The notes under the pieces: model-generated
The model's database searches: none
Told to the model about the DNA's origin: nothing
What the model saw: only the letters and a program-made list of their open reading frames with translations
Assembly: GCF_034661295.1 (NCBI RefSeq)
Contig: NZ_CP141062.1
Coordinates: forward strand, 1,116,001 to 1,180,000
Reading direction: 5' to 3'
Origin: Faecalibacter sp. LW9
GTDB lineage: Bacteria; Bacteroidota; Bacteroidia; Flavobacteriales; Weeksellaceae
DNA: 64,000 bases
Part shown: positions 53,843 through 62,881 of the stretch, in pieces
Numbering within the stretch: the first letter of the stretch is position 1
Layout of the letters: each line of letters begins with the position of its first letter
Translations under genes and position numbers: made by a program

Positions 53843-55675
53843 ATGAGTTTCAATAAAAGAGCATTACAATACATTAAACCTTATAAGACGTCGTTTGGTA
53901 CAGCGATTTTCTTTAATGTACTCTATGCCATTTTCAACGTTGTAGCGTTAGCTTTTATGATGCCAATTTTAAGCATCTTATTTGGAGAAGAAAAAAATAA
54001 AATATTTACAAAACCTGTTTATTCAGGAAAAATATCAGAGTTAAAAGATTATTTTTCAGATTACTCAGGCTATTTAATGAGTGATATTACACAAACTGAA
54101 GGGCCTATATTTGTATTAGCTATTTCGTGCATATTATTTATTGTCGCTTTTTTCTTTCGAAATATCTTTAGTTTTTTATCGGAAACATGTTTAGTGGATA
54201 TGCGTTCGGGGGTAACGCGAGACTTACGAATTGATTTGCACAATAAAATCTTAGAATTACCAGTATCTTACTTTACTGAAAAACGAAAAGGAGATATGAT
54301 TACGCGCATCTCTAATGATGTGAATGAAGTGGAAGGTAATATTTTAAATTCCATTGTAGAGATTATTCGTGGACCAATTATGATTCTTGTGTTTGTAACG
54401 GTATTATTCGTTACGAGTATGGAATTGACATTGTTTGCAATATTGGTTTTCCCAATTATGGGGACAATTATTTCGTTGATTGGTAAAAGTTTAAAACGTG
54501 CCGCAAGCAATGCACAAAATGAATTATCCAATATCATTACATATGTAGATGAAACCCTATCCGCTTTGAAGATTATCAAAATTTTTAATGCCGATGAACA
54601 AGTCAAAGGACGATTTGACCAATCGATCAATCGCTATCGAAAATATTTACAAAAAGTAATGAAAAAGCGTGCCTTAGCTTCACCAACCAGTGAATTTTTA
54701 GGGGCGATTACAATTGGTTTAATTGTATTTTTTGGAGGGAAATTGTCGTTAGAAGGAAATGGATTATCGGGATCTGAATTTATCTTTTACATTGGAACAT
54801 TTTATACTTTACTTGATCCAATTAAGAAATTTTCAAAAGCTTTATCAGATATTCAAAAAGGAGAAGTTTCAGCTCAACGTTTATTTGAAGTATTAGATGC
54901 GGATGTTTCGATTAAAGATCATGTTGGAGCAAAATCAATCGAAGCGTTTGAAGATAAAATTGAATTCAAGAATGTGACATTTGGATACGGAGATGAAACA
55001 ATCATCGAAAACTTCAACTTAACGATAAACAAAGGAGAAACCGTTGCTTTAGTGGGACAATCTGGTTCGGGTAAATCAACATTAGCCAATTTATTGACAC
55101 GTTTTTGGGATGTGAAATCAGGCGAAATTTTGATTGATGGAGTAAATATTAAAGAAATTCAATTGAAAAAATACCGTGATTTATTCGGTTTAGTTACTCA
55201 GGATTCTATTTTGTTCAACGATACGATCGCAAATAACATTTCACTTGGGGATTTCCATCCAAATCAAGAAGGAATAAAAAAAGCAGCTCAAATTGCAAAT
55301 GCAGAAGAATTCATTGTTAAGCAAGAAAATCAATACAATGAAGGAGTTGGGGAAGGAGGAAGTAAACTTTCTGGTGGTCAAAAACAGCGTTTATCCATTG
55401 CACGTGCAGTATATAAAAATCCACCCATTATGGTTTTGGATGAAGCGACATCTGCATTAGATACGAAATCAGAGAAGTTGGTTCAAAAAGCATTAAATAA
55501 TATGATGCAAAATCGAACTTCGTTAGTAATTGCACACCGTTTATCAACAATTCAAAATGCAGATAAAATTGTAGTGATGGAAGCTGGAAAAATCATTGAA
55601 CAAGGGAGTCATGAACAATTGATAGAACAAAAAGGTGCCTATGCCAATTTAGTAAGTATGCAAAATTTTGGTTAA
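53843..55675 (+). CDS. ABC exporter, fused permease and ATPase (MsbA-like)
   Basis: The 610-aa half-transporter has an ABC type-1 membrane domain of six helices (about 1-330) and a nucleotide-binding domain (about 350-605) with Walker A VGQSGSGKST near 408, signature LSGGQKQR near 516, Walker B MVLDEATSALD and H-loop VIAHRLSTI. I chose the ATG at 53843 over the TTG at 53798, which would add an unlikely hydrophobic leader. It would work as a homodimer exporting lipid or drug substrates; its resemblance to MsbA is general, not proof of lipid A transport. Confidence 0.93.
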   Translation: MSFNKRALQYIKPYKTSFGTAIFFNVLYAIFNVVALAFMMPILSILFGEEKNKIFTKPVYSGKISELKDYFSDYSGYLMSDITQTEGPIFVLAISCILFIVAFFFRNIFSFLSETCLVDMRSGVTRDLRIDLHNKILELPVSYFTEKRKGDMITRISNDVNEVEGNILNSIVEIIRGPIMILVFVTVLFVTSMELTLFAILVFPIMGTIISLIGKSLKRAASNAQNELSNIITYVDETLSALKIIKIFNADEQVKGRFDQSINRYRKYLQKVMKKRALASPTSEFLGAITIGLIVFFGGKLSLEGNGLSGSEFIFYIGTFYTLLDPIKKFSKALSDIQKGEVSAQRLFEVLDADVSIKDHVGAKSIEAFEDKIEFKNVTFGYGDETIIENFNLTINKGETVALVGQSGSGKSTLANLLTRFWDVKSGEILIDGVNIKEIQLKKYRDLFGLVTQDSILFNDTIANNISLGDFHPNQEGIKKAAQIANAEEFIVKQENQYNEGVGEGGSKLSGGQKQRLSIARAVYKNPPIMVLDEATSALDTKSEKLVQKALNNMMQNRTSLVIAHRLSTIQNADKIVVMEAGKIIEQGSHEQLIEQKGAYANLVSMQNFG

Positions 55676-55691
55676 CCATTTCAATCACAAT

Positions 55692-55722
55692 AAAAAAAGC
55701 ATCGAGTATTCGATGCTTTTTT
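55692..55722. terminator. Bidirectional terminator between ABC exporter and aroA
   Basis: The stem gcatcga/tcgatgc (55699-55705 with 55710-55716), extended by A-T pairs, has a gtat loop and T-runs on both strands. Confidence 0.9.
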
Positions 55723-55725
55723 AGT

Positions 55726-56955
55726 TTATAAAGATTGTAGATCAAATCCAAGTGTTTTCCAATCTTCCCAAAAGGTAGGATAAGATTTTTCTACCACCAT
55801 TTCATTCTCAATCTGAATTGGAAATTTAATCGCTAAAGGCGCCATACACATGGTCATTCGATGATCATTATAAGTTTTCAATACAGGTGTATTTTCAAAC
55901 ACATTATAACGTTTAATGCTTAAAGAGTCGTCTGTAATTTCGACCACAGCTCCCATTTTTGTTAATTCATTTTGTAGAGCTTGTAATCGATCCGTTTCTT
56001 TAATTTTTAAAGTTTCTAACCCTGTTAAATGACATTTTAAACCTAACCCTACACAAATGGCAGCGATAGTTTGTGCAATATCTGGCGTATTGTTTAAATC
56101 TAACGTTATTACATCTGAATACGTAAAATTCGAATTATTTTTTAAAGTTAATTTTCCGTTATTGAATATTGATTCAACACCAAAATTATCTTTATAAATG
56201 GTTTGTAAAGCTGAATCGCCTTGTAAAGAATCCTCGTAATACGTTGCAATTGTTACTTCGCTATTTGGACTTAAAGCAACTAAAGAATAATAGTACGAAG
56301 CCGAGCTCCAATCGGATTCCACTTGTATCGTTTGTGAAGCAATAGTTGGCGTATAATCGACCTTAATTTGTTGGTTTTCCATCTTTGCATTCACACCAAT
56401 TCGATTCAATAATTGAATAGACATTTGAATATATGGAATAGAAATAATTTTTCCTTCAAGAGTAATCGTTAACCCCTTTTCCAATTGAGTTCCGATAAGC
56501 ATCAAAGCCGTAATGTATTGGCTGCTGACATTTGCCGGTATCGTAATCTCAGAAGCTGTAATTTTTTTACCATTGATTTTTAAAGGAGGATAACCTTCAT
56601 TTTCAATATGAGTAATATCTGCTCCTAATGCACGAAGTGCTTCCACTAATACCCCAATAGGACGCTGTTTCATACGATCAGAGCCAGTTAACGTTACGGT
56701 ACGACCTTCTTGGATAGAAAAATAAGCCGTTAGGAAACGCATGACTGTCCCCGCATGATGAATATCGATAACATCAGAAGTATTCGCTAATGCATTTTGC
56801 ATCAATTGAGAATCTTCGGAATTGGATACATTTTCTAATGTAAGGGCATTTTGAAACAATTGATTTAAAAGGAGAAGTCGATTACTCTCACTTTTTGAGC
56901 CTGTAATTTGCAACTCTCCCGTTAAATGTAGGTTTGATCGTGAAATTAAAATCAT
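55726..56955 (-). CDS. aroA: 3-phosphoshikimate 1-carboxyvinyltransferase (EPSP synthase)
   Basis: The 409-aa enzyme adds the enolpyruvyl group of PEP to shikimate-3-phosphate in aromatic amino acid synthesis. Signature segments are ITGSKSESNRLLLLNQLF near 18, the motif HHAGTVMRFLTAYFS (usually NSGTxxR; here with AGT in place of SGT) near 86, DRMKQRPIGVLVEALRALGA near 112, and the late ETDRLQALQNELTKMGA and NDHRMTMCMAPLA. The length is slightly below the usual 425-430. It lies 2 bp after the mazG-like gene and is probably cotranscribed with it. Confidence 0.94.
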   Translation of the reverse strand: MILISRSNLHLTGELQITGSKSESNRLLLLNQLFQNALTLENVSNSEDSQLMQNALANTSDVIDIHHAGTVMRFLTAYFSIQEGRTVTLTGSDRMKQRPIGVLVEALRALGADITHIENEGYPPLKINGKKITASEITIPANVSSQYITALMLIGTQLEKGLTITLEGKIISIPYIQMSIQLLNRIGVNAKMENQQIKVDYTPTIASQTIQVESDWSSASYYYSLVALSPNSEVTIATYYEDSLQGDSALQTIYKDNFGVESIFNNGKLTLKNNSNFTYSDVITLDLNNTPDIAQTIAAICVGLGLKCHLTGLETLKIKETDRLQALQNELTKMGAVVEITDDSLSIKRYNVFENTPVLKTYNDHRMTMCMAPLAIKFPIQIENEMVVEKSYPTFWEDWKTLGFDLQSL

Positions 56956-56957
56956 AT

Positions 56958-57284
56958 TTATTTTAATTTCTCGTTATTCTGGTGGCGATCGTGATCACGT
57001 TGGGTTTTAAGATCTAATTTCTTGTAGAATGCAGATTCTAAATCAACACCTGTTTGATTTGCTAAGCAAAGGGCTACGAAAATAACATCGGCTAATTCCT
57101 CTCCTAAATCTTTGTTTTTATCTGATTCTTTCTCGGATTGTTCACCGTAACGACGAGCGATAATACGCGCAACTTCTCCAACTTCCTCTGTTAATTGAGC
57201 CATATTCGTTAACTCGTTGAAATAACGAACACCGTGGTTTTGAATCCAATTATCTACGTCTTGTTGTGCTTGTTTTAAACTCAT
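56958..57284 (-). CDS. MazG-like nucleotide pyrophosphohydrolase
   Basis: The 108-aa single-domain protein shows the MazG metal-binding pattern: TEEVGEVARIIARRYGE near residue 31 (ExxE) and DLGEELADVIFVALCLANQ near 60 (ExxD). It resembles short MazG-like dNTP pyrophosphatases that clean the nucleotide pool. It lies directly upstream of aroA with a 2-bp gap; the pairing has no obvious metabolic reason. Confidence 0.88.
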   Translation of the reverse strand: MSLKQAQQDVDNWIQNHGVRYFNELTNMAQLTEEVGEVARIIARRYGEQSEKESDKNKDLGEELADVIFVALCLANQTGVDLESAFYKKLDLKTQRDHDRHQNNEKLK

Positions 57285-57323
57285 TTCGTCTGTTTTATTA
57301 ATTAATAAAGTAAATGTACAAAA

Positions 57324-57354
57324 TAAAAAAAGCCAATGGACATTCCCATTGGCT
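57324..57354 (-). terminator. Intrinsic terminator of the dtd-DUF3857 operon
   Basis: Arms agccaatgg (57331-57339) and ccattggct (57346-57354) form a 9-bp stem followed on the minus strand by a T-run. Confidence 0.87.
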
Positions 57355-57376
57355 AATATTGAATTTGAATATATTT

Positions 57377-59395
57377 TTAGCTTTTTACCAATACAATTTG
57401 CTGTGTTTCGGCTTCTACAACTTTTGTCATAAAGGCTTTAAATGGTTGATAATAATTATTTGGTAAGACGCTGTAAGGTAGAACACGTACTGAAGTAACT
57501 TGAATAAATCCATCTTTTTCTTCGTATTGATAAACATAGGCGGCAGCATCATTAATAACTTTTTCTTGATAGGCTTTCGGCAAGCTTTCGACTTTATATC
57601 CCTCAGGAATTTTGATTTTAAACGACTTGTGAATGTTCATCGGAGTTCCAAACTCGATATTATAATTTCGCGTTTCATAATTTAAATGATGATTTTCTAA
57701 AGCATCAAATAATAAAGGATTGAAAATAATTTTATCTCCAGCTACATCTGCTTGTACCCCATCAAATTTAAAGGAATGGCGTATCAATTTATTTCCATTA
57801 TCTAAGGATTTGAAATTTTCGATATCAAAATTATATTGCGCAATAAATTCTTTTTCGAAAGCTTTTGGATCATCTTGAATTTCGGATTTATCATTGATGT
57901 AAAAATAATTATCATGATAATTGTTGTATGTTCCACTGATTTTACCATCGGGTGATAGGGTCGCAATAACTTGTGTTTTATCTGTAGACATCACCGTATT
58001 GACTAAATCAATTTCCCGCACACCATCTTTAGAAATTAAAATTCCCCGATGATTTAAAACACGCATGGGTAATACATTTACATCTGCAAAAGGATGCGTA
58101 GCATCCATTAAAATATCATTCCCATTGATTTGAACGGATGCAATAACATAATTTAATTTCGCTTTTGAAGGAAAAATATAGTTTAACATTCCATTTTGAA
58201 CTGTGCTTAAGACAACTGGGTTAGCTTTGAATCCTGCTTTTTCTAACATTGAAACAAGCATCAAATTGATATCTGCAACATTTCCAATTTTATCGTTAAA
58301 AGTTTTACGGATTCCTTTGTCAGTATAAATACTGTTATATTCATCCCATTTATAATTATCCTTTACAAAATTATAAATAGCCTTAATTTTTTCGGATTCA
58401 TTGGATGCATTCGCAATAATTTCTTTGACTTTATCATCTAAAAAATTATTACCATTTAATTGGCGACCAAAAGATTCGCTATCCAGTAAATCTTTACCAA
58501 TTCTTTCCCAAGTCGTAGAAAAATGTTGTGGCGTGCCATTCTTTGGATTATAAGAACCTAGTTCAAAACGAACAGATGATAATAAATTACGAGGGTTTAA
58601 AACATAAGCTTCTCTCTCGTATCCTGGAAGATTTTCAGTATCATATGTTTTTATGTTAATGGTATATTCAAATGAACCCACAGAAGAAGCTTCGAAAGCT
58701 GAAGAAACATTGTCTATGCCTCGACTTCCTTGTATTTTGTAAGATCCACGTGCTTTTTTCGTTGAAGTTTTTGGTTTTAAAGTAAATTGTCCTCTAAAAT
58801 CATCCAAATAAGATAAAACTTCATTCGTTTCTAACGTTAATACGCTTTTTACAACAGGTATCGTTTCTTGAAAATACCAAGTGTCTGTATTGTAATAAAA
58901 TGGAGATGAGACTTCATACGTATACTCTAAGATAGAACCATTTTTTACATTTGGGAAAGTTAGTGTCTGTAAGTTTAAATAGTTATGAACATTTTTTGTG
59001 AAAATATCTTTACGTTCTACTTTATATTCTTTCATCGTATTCCCTTCAGGATTAAAGGTAGAAGCCTTCAATGAAATCACTTTTTCTGTATTTGTTTTCG
59101 AATTTCCTGTTCGAATAGGAATCTCTAATGATAAAATATGATCAGGGGTTTTGTCTTTATCATATACCTTGATGCGATAAACGATTTGAGTTTTTTTGAC
59201 AAGATCGCCAGAAGATTGATCCCAATCAACCGTATGTTTTGCACTCGAATATAATACTTCTGCAGCGGCATTAGGATTTATTTTACTTTGAGTCTTCTCA
59301 ATTTCTTCATTTGTGAATTTCCCGAATTTAATTTCTTGAGCTTGAGTCGTAACAGCTGCAAGTGCTGTAATTCCGATGGTAAATAAAAGATTCAT
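57377..59395 (-). CDS. Secreted DUF3857/transglutaminase-like protein without catalytic cysteine
   Basis: The 672-aa protein has a signal peptide (about residues 1-19, TQAQ), a DUF3857 beta domain (about 50-230, with EYTYEVSSPFYYNTDTWYF), a transglutaminase-like core (about 300-400) and a C-terminal DUF3858-like beta region. In the core, the position of the catalytic cysteine reads KIGNVADINLMLVSML: Val stands where the neighbouring paralogue has Cys (GDCKALSNY). The protein is therefore probably a binding or scaffold form and not an active thiol enzyme. It lies 5 bp after its paralogue. Confidence 0.83.
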   Translation of the reverse strand: MNLLFTIGITALAAVTTQAQEIKFGKFTNEEIEKTQSKINPNAAAEVLYSSAKHTVDWDQSSGDLVKKTQIVYRIKVYDKDKTPDHILSLEIPIRTGNSKTNTEKVISLKASTFNPEGNTMKEYKVERKDIFTKNVHNYLNLQTLTFPNVKNGSILEYTYEVSSPFYYNTDTWYFQETIPVVKSVLTLETNEVLSYLDDFRGQFTLKPKTSTKKARGSYKIQGSRGIDNVSSAFEASSVGSFEYTINIKTYDTENLPGYEREAYVLNPRNLLSSVRFELGSYNPKNGTPQHFSTTWERIGKDLLDSESFGRQLNGNNFLDDKVKEIIANASNESEKIKAIYNFVKDNYKWDEYNSIYTDKGIRKTFNDKIGNVADINLMLVSMLEKAGFKANPVVLSTVQNGMLNYIFPSKAKLNYVIASVQINGNDILMDATHPFADVNVLPMRVLNHRGILISKDGVREIDLVNTVMSTDKTQVIATLSPDGKISGTYNNYHDNYFYINDKSEIQDDPKAFEKEFIAQYNFDIENFKSLDNGNKLIRHSFKFDGVQADVAGDKIIFNPLLFDALENHHLNYETRNYNIEFGTPMNIHKSFKIKIPEGYKVESLPKAYQEKVINDAAAYVYQYEEKDGFIQVTSVRVLPYSVLPNNYYQPFKAFMTKVVEAETQQIVLVKS

Positions 59396-59400
59396 TTGTC

Positions 59401-61296
59401 TTAGAATTCTAATAGTGTTTTTATGTTATCGTTGGCTGCAACTTGTCGTCTAAATTCTACGTAATCATTGAATTTAGTGGAATTATAATTGCCTTTTATT
59501 TGTTGATAAGTTCTTGTTAAAAGATAGGTGTTTTCGGTTTTTTGTTCAATTTTCAAATCATAGAAACCAAATTCTGTGACAATATGAATAGGTTCAAATT
59601 GAATTTTACCTTTAATGGTTGACGGAACAATTATTTCAAAGCTTATCTTATCGGTATACCCTCTTGAAATATGGAAATCGTGAACTCGAGTTTTAGCTTT
59701 TTTTAAAGTCGTTGTTTCGTTGTTCCCAGGAATTAAATTAAAAATCAGATGATTCCCCTGTTTTTTAGCAAAGTTATCGGAAGTAACTTCTAGAATGGTT
59801 TCAAATGATGATTTATCCCAATGGTCCTTAAACTCGATTTGATCAATCCTTGGCTGAGCCAATACAGGGAATTTTCTTCTGAAATATTCCATCTGATCTT
59901 TTTTGACATACGATTTAACAGCAGAATTATCGGCATAAAATAATCCATCAGAAATTTCATGCAATGTAATTTTTGCTTTCCCATCTGATGTAATTTCGAT
60001 TCGCCCTTTGGTTGTTAATATATTATTGGTATGATTTAAAGTTTGAGAAGGAATGATTTTGCCGCCATTTTCATCAAAAATATACACTTTACGATTACTG
60101 CTCATGTCTCCCAGTAGATTAAAAGATAAACTCTGGCTTGTCGCTTCTACCCAAATGTCTTCCTCTTTTAATGGAACATATACAATCATATGGTTCCCTT
60201 GTTGATACATCATTTCTTCATCGATATCAATGGGTGCATTATCAGCAAATAAAATGGTATGGTAGGCTTTGATTCTTACAGCATCTAACATCCCAATCAT
60301 ATAATTGGATAAAGCTTTACAGTCGCCATAGCTTCGGGTTTCGACATATGAATTTGGAAAAGGAGATAAGCCCCCAATCCCAAGTTGTACACCAATATAG
60401 CGTACTTTATTTTGTAAATGTTTATAAAGAATGCTTACTTTTTCTTTCTCTGATTGAGCGTCTTTGACTAAATTTTGAAAGTAAGCTTTTTGAACTGGTG
60501 TAAAATCTAATTTTCCTTGGATTAAATTTTGATACGACCATTTTCCGTAGTCATTCCAATTATCGAAACTTCCTTGTGTACCATCAATATTTATTTGGTT
60601 GGTCGCAAATATAACTTGTGGTACAATATTTCGCCAATTCACCATCATCTCTTCGGATTGCATTGGTTTAAGATTTTTCAAGGCATAACGATATTCATTT
60701 CCTTTGATTTCTTTGGAAATGGGATATGTAGAAACATTTTTTTCTAAATGTCTTATTGTTGAAGTACTGTTATTGGTAAATGTATATTGAGCCGATTCGA
60801 TAGACAAATTAGTACTATAGATAGGAGACCATCTGGGGATAAAAATAGTATTTTTATTAACAGTTGAAACTTTGTATCGAATTGTATAGGGATAAAAAGT
60901 CGGGGTAAAAGCTAAATATTTAACACGGTCATCAGTGTACAATTGGTCTCCCGAAACCGCACTGACATCGCTGAAATTCTTTGATTTAAATTTCTCAATC
61001 AATTTTCCTTGGGCATCGTATAATTCAGCTTCAAATGCCTCAATTTTCGTATTTGGATCATAAAACTGATGGGCATTAACGAATGGATCTCCCGATTTAT
61101 CAAATACAGTAATTACAACTTCTTCCGAATATTTAAATTGATTAACCGTATTGAGTTGAATATGGGTATTTGCTGAACGGACAACGGCATAAGCATCTTG
61201 AATTAATGCTGTTGGAATTTCGTGTACAGGATAAAACTGCGCAAATAACGTAAAGGGTAAAAAAGTTAGTAGTGTAGGAGGTAAAATGTGTTTCAT
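59401..61296 (-). CDS. Secreted DUF3857/transglutaminase-like protein with cysteine present
   Basis: With the ATG at 61296 the product is 631 aa and begins with a clear signal peptide (MKHILPPTLLTFLPFTLFAQ, about residues 1-20); the longer frame to 61347 runs into dtd and is not needed. A DUF3857 domain (about 45-225) is followed by the transglutaminase-like core, with ETRSYGDCKALSNYMIGML carrying the candidate catalytic Cys near 320 and a following His-containing strand (YHTILFAD) . The function in vivo is unknown; such proteins are envelope-associated in Bacteroidota. It starts 4 bp after dtd and precedes the cysteine-less paralogue. Confidence 0.83.
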   Translation of the reverse strand: MKHILPPTLLTFLPFTLFAQFYPVHEIPTALIQDAYAVVRSANTHIQLNTVNQFKYSEEVVITVFDKSGDPFVNAHQFYDPNTKIEAFEAELYDAQGKLIEKFKSKNFSDVSAVSGDQLYTDDRVKYLAFTPTFYPYTIRYKVSTVNKNTIFIPRWSPIYSTNLSIESAQYTFTNNSTSTIRHLEKNVSTYPISKEIKGNEYRYALKNLKPMQSEEMMVNWRNIVPQVIFATNQINIDGTQGSFDNWNDYGKWSYQNLIQGKLDFTPVQKAYFQNLVKDAQSEKEKVSILYKHLQNKVRYIGVQLGIGGLSPFPNSYVETRSYGDCKALSNYMIGMLDAVRIKAYHTILFADNAPIDIDEEMMYQQGNHMIVYVPLKEEDIWVEATSQSLSFNLLGDMSSNRKVYIFDENGGKIIPSQTLNHTNNILTTKGRIEITSDGKAKITLHEISDGLFYADNSAVKSYVKKDQMEYFRRKFPVLAQPRIDQIEFKDHWDKSSFETILEVTSDNFAKKQGNHLIFNLIPGNNETTTLKKAKTRVHDFHISRGYTDKISFEIIVPSTIKGKIQFEPIHIVTEFGFYDLKIEQKTENTYLLTRTYQQIKGNYNSTKFNDYVEFRRQVAANDNIKTLLEF

Positions 61297-61300
61297 TAGG

Positions 61301-61750
61301 TTATTCCTTGTTTCGAGAATCCATATAAATTGTAACTGGACCATCATTTAAAAGTTCTACTTTCATATCTGCTCCAAATATGCCTTTTTGAACAGGTTTA
61401 AATGTTGATTCTAAAATGTTTAAAAAATTATTATATTGTTCAATGGCTAAATCGGGCTTAGAAGCTTTGATGTATGAAGGTCGATTTCCCTTTTTAGTTG
61501 AAGCATGTAATGTAAATTGAGAAACGACAAGTAAATCCCCATCCACTTGATTGATATCTAAATTCATTACGCCATTTTCGTCCCCAAAGATTCGTAATTG
61601 AGTGACTTTTTTTGCAATCCATTCGAAGTCTTCTTGATGATCATCAGGTTCAAATCCTACAAGCAGTAATAATCCATGATTGATTTGGCCTGTAATTTCA
61701 CCATTTACTTTTACAGAAGCGTGTTGTACGCGCTGAATAATTATTCTCAT
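61301..61750 (-). CDS. dtd: D-aminoacyl-tRNA deacylase
   Basis: The 149-aa enzyme removes D-amino acids (and glycine from mischarged tRNA-Ala) from tRNA. The start ATG at 61750 gives the canonical N-terminus MRIIIQRVQHASVKVNGE; the in-frame start 15 bp upstream adds five residues and is less likely. The active-site segments LLVVSQFTLHASTKKGNRPS (SQFTL motif, near residue 80) and the late NDGPVTIYMDS (GPVT motif) are both present. It heads the operon with two DUF3857 genes. Confidence 0.95.
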   Translation of the reverse strand: MRIIIQRVQHASVKVNGEITGQINHGLLLLVGFEPDDHQEDFEWIAKKVTQLRIFGDENGVMNLDINQVDGDLLVVSQFTLHASTKKGNRPSYIKASKPDLAIEQYNNFLNILESTFKPVQKGIFGADMKVELLNDGPVTIYMDSRNKE

Positions 61751-61770
61751 GGGATAAAAATACAAAAAAG

Positions 61771-61800
61771 AAAAAAGTCCAACTGGGTTAAGGTTGGACT
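61771..61800 (-). terminator. Intrinsic terminator after the 90-aa gene
   Basis: Arms agtccaac (61776-61783) and gttggact (61793-61800) form an 8-bp stem followed by a T-run on the minus strand. Confidence 0.82.
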
Positions 61801-61847
61801 CGATTTTAATAGTTTAGTAGGTTGGATTATGATTAGTTAGGAATGTT

Positions 61848-62120
61848 TTAATTAATGGAACCAAAAAATAATGATTCATTAGAAATTAAAGCATAATCCA
61901 CCGCTTTAATTTTAGAGATTTTAGATGCAATTTCTAGATCATGTTTGATAATATCGAATCTTTTTTGAGTACCTATTTCTTTCTTAAAACCGATTTTCCA
62001 GTTTCTTTCAGAATTAAGGTTGATCCAATGTTCACTTGTCAAATAGTCTAAAAAAATTTCTTTTTCTTTGATTAGAGTGTCATCAAAATCAAAAGTAACT
62101 TCAATATAGTAGTTGTCCAT
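61848..62120 (-). CDS. Small protein of unknown function
   Basis: The 90-aa protein has no signal peptide or membrane helix. It starts with a beta strand YYIEVTFDFDDTLIKEKEIF, which resembles HAD motif I (DxDxT) by letter, but the remaining length and the absence of other HAD motifs argue against a phosphatase. A TACATTTG -7-like box (62144-62137) lies 17 bp upstream, without a clear -33 box. It has its own terminator. I do not recognise a family. Confidence 0.65.
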   Translation of the reverse strand: MDNYYIEVTFDFDDTLIKEKEIFLDYLTSEHWINLNSERNWKIGFKKEIGTQKRFDIIKHDLEIASKISKIKAVDYALISNESLFFGSIN

Positions 62121-62207
62121 TGGTGTTAAATTTTAACAAATGTACTTCTACTCGCATCGTATTGATTACGGAAATCCGTAAACAATAGATTTTTTTTGGA
62201 AAATAAT

Positions 62208-62876
62208 TTAGATGAGAGACATATCTTTGGCAATGGCAATCATTTGGATATTATTTTTCGCTTTTAAAATGTTTTTTAGGCGATTAATTTTTTTCTCAAT
62301 CGCACTAATAGAGGTAGGAGTAATATTGTTTTTCTTTAATGAAAAAGAAATTTCTTCTTGCGACAGACCTTGCGCTAAGTGTTCTAATAAGATAATATCA
62401 TAAGGTTCAATTGTTGCTGTCGAATCATTTTTGATTAACTGTAAAACTTCTTGAGTAAAATAGTTTTCACCACGATCGATATGCGTGATGGCTTTTACCA
62501 ATTCATTTAAACTCAATGAACCTTTCAATACAATTCCATTTACTTCAGAAACTTCCTTTAATCGTTTGATTAATGAAGGTTTATCTTCAATGGTATATAT
62601 AATTGATTTAATCTCAGGTTGAATGGTTTTAATCATATTAACTAATTCTTCACCATCTTTTAACTTAGGCGTTAGCATTCCGTCCGATTTGAAGGATAAA
62701 TCAGAGATAATTAAATCAAATGGGTTGTTCTCTTGAATCGCTTTTTTAATTTTTAAAAATGCATTATCGCACGAACTGGCATGTTGAATATTAAACGAGA
62801 ATTTTTCTTTTAAAATGCTTAAAATGCCCTTGTTTATACTATCAATGTCTTCTGCTATTAATATATTTTTAATCAT
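62208..62876 (-). CDS. NarL-like two-component response regulator
   Basis: The 222-aa protein has a receiver domain (about 1-130): acidic pair in ILIAEDIDSI, phospho-acceptor Asp in DLIISDLSF near 59, and the Lys in VLKGSLSLNEL near 113. The C-terminal helix-turn-helix (about 150-215) resembles LuxR-type DNA-binding domains in plan (EHLAQGLSQEEISFSLKKN) but is divergent, with an inserted segment before the recognition helix (NITPTSISAIEKKINRLKNI). It lies 5 bp after the histidine kinase gene. Confidence 0.85.
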   Translation of the reverse strand: MIKNILIAEDIDSINKGILSILKEKFSFNIQHASSCDNAFLKIKKAIQENNPFDLIISDLSFKSDGMLTPKLKDGEELVNMIKTIQPEIKSIIYTIEDKPSLIKRLKEVSEVNGIVLKGSLSLNELVKAITHIDRGENYFTQEVLQLIKNDSTATIEPYDIILLEHLAQGLSQEEISFSLKKNNITPTSISAIEKKINRLKNILKAKNNIQMIAIAKDMSLI

Positions 62877-62881
62877 TTACG

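Noticed and set aside
61848-62120. Possible HAD phosphatase from the N-terminal DFDDTL string
   Set aside because: Only motif I is matched by letter; with 90 aa there is no room for motifs II-IV, and the string fits an acidic beta hairpin equally well.
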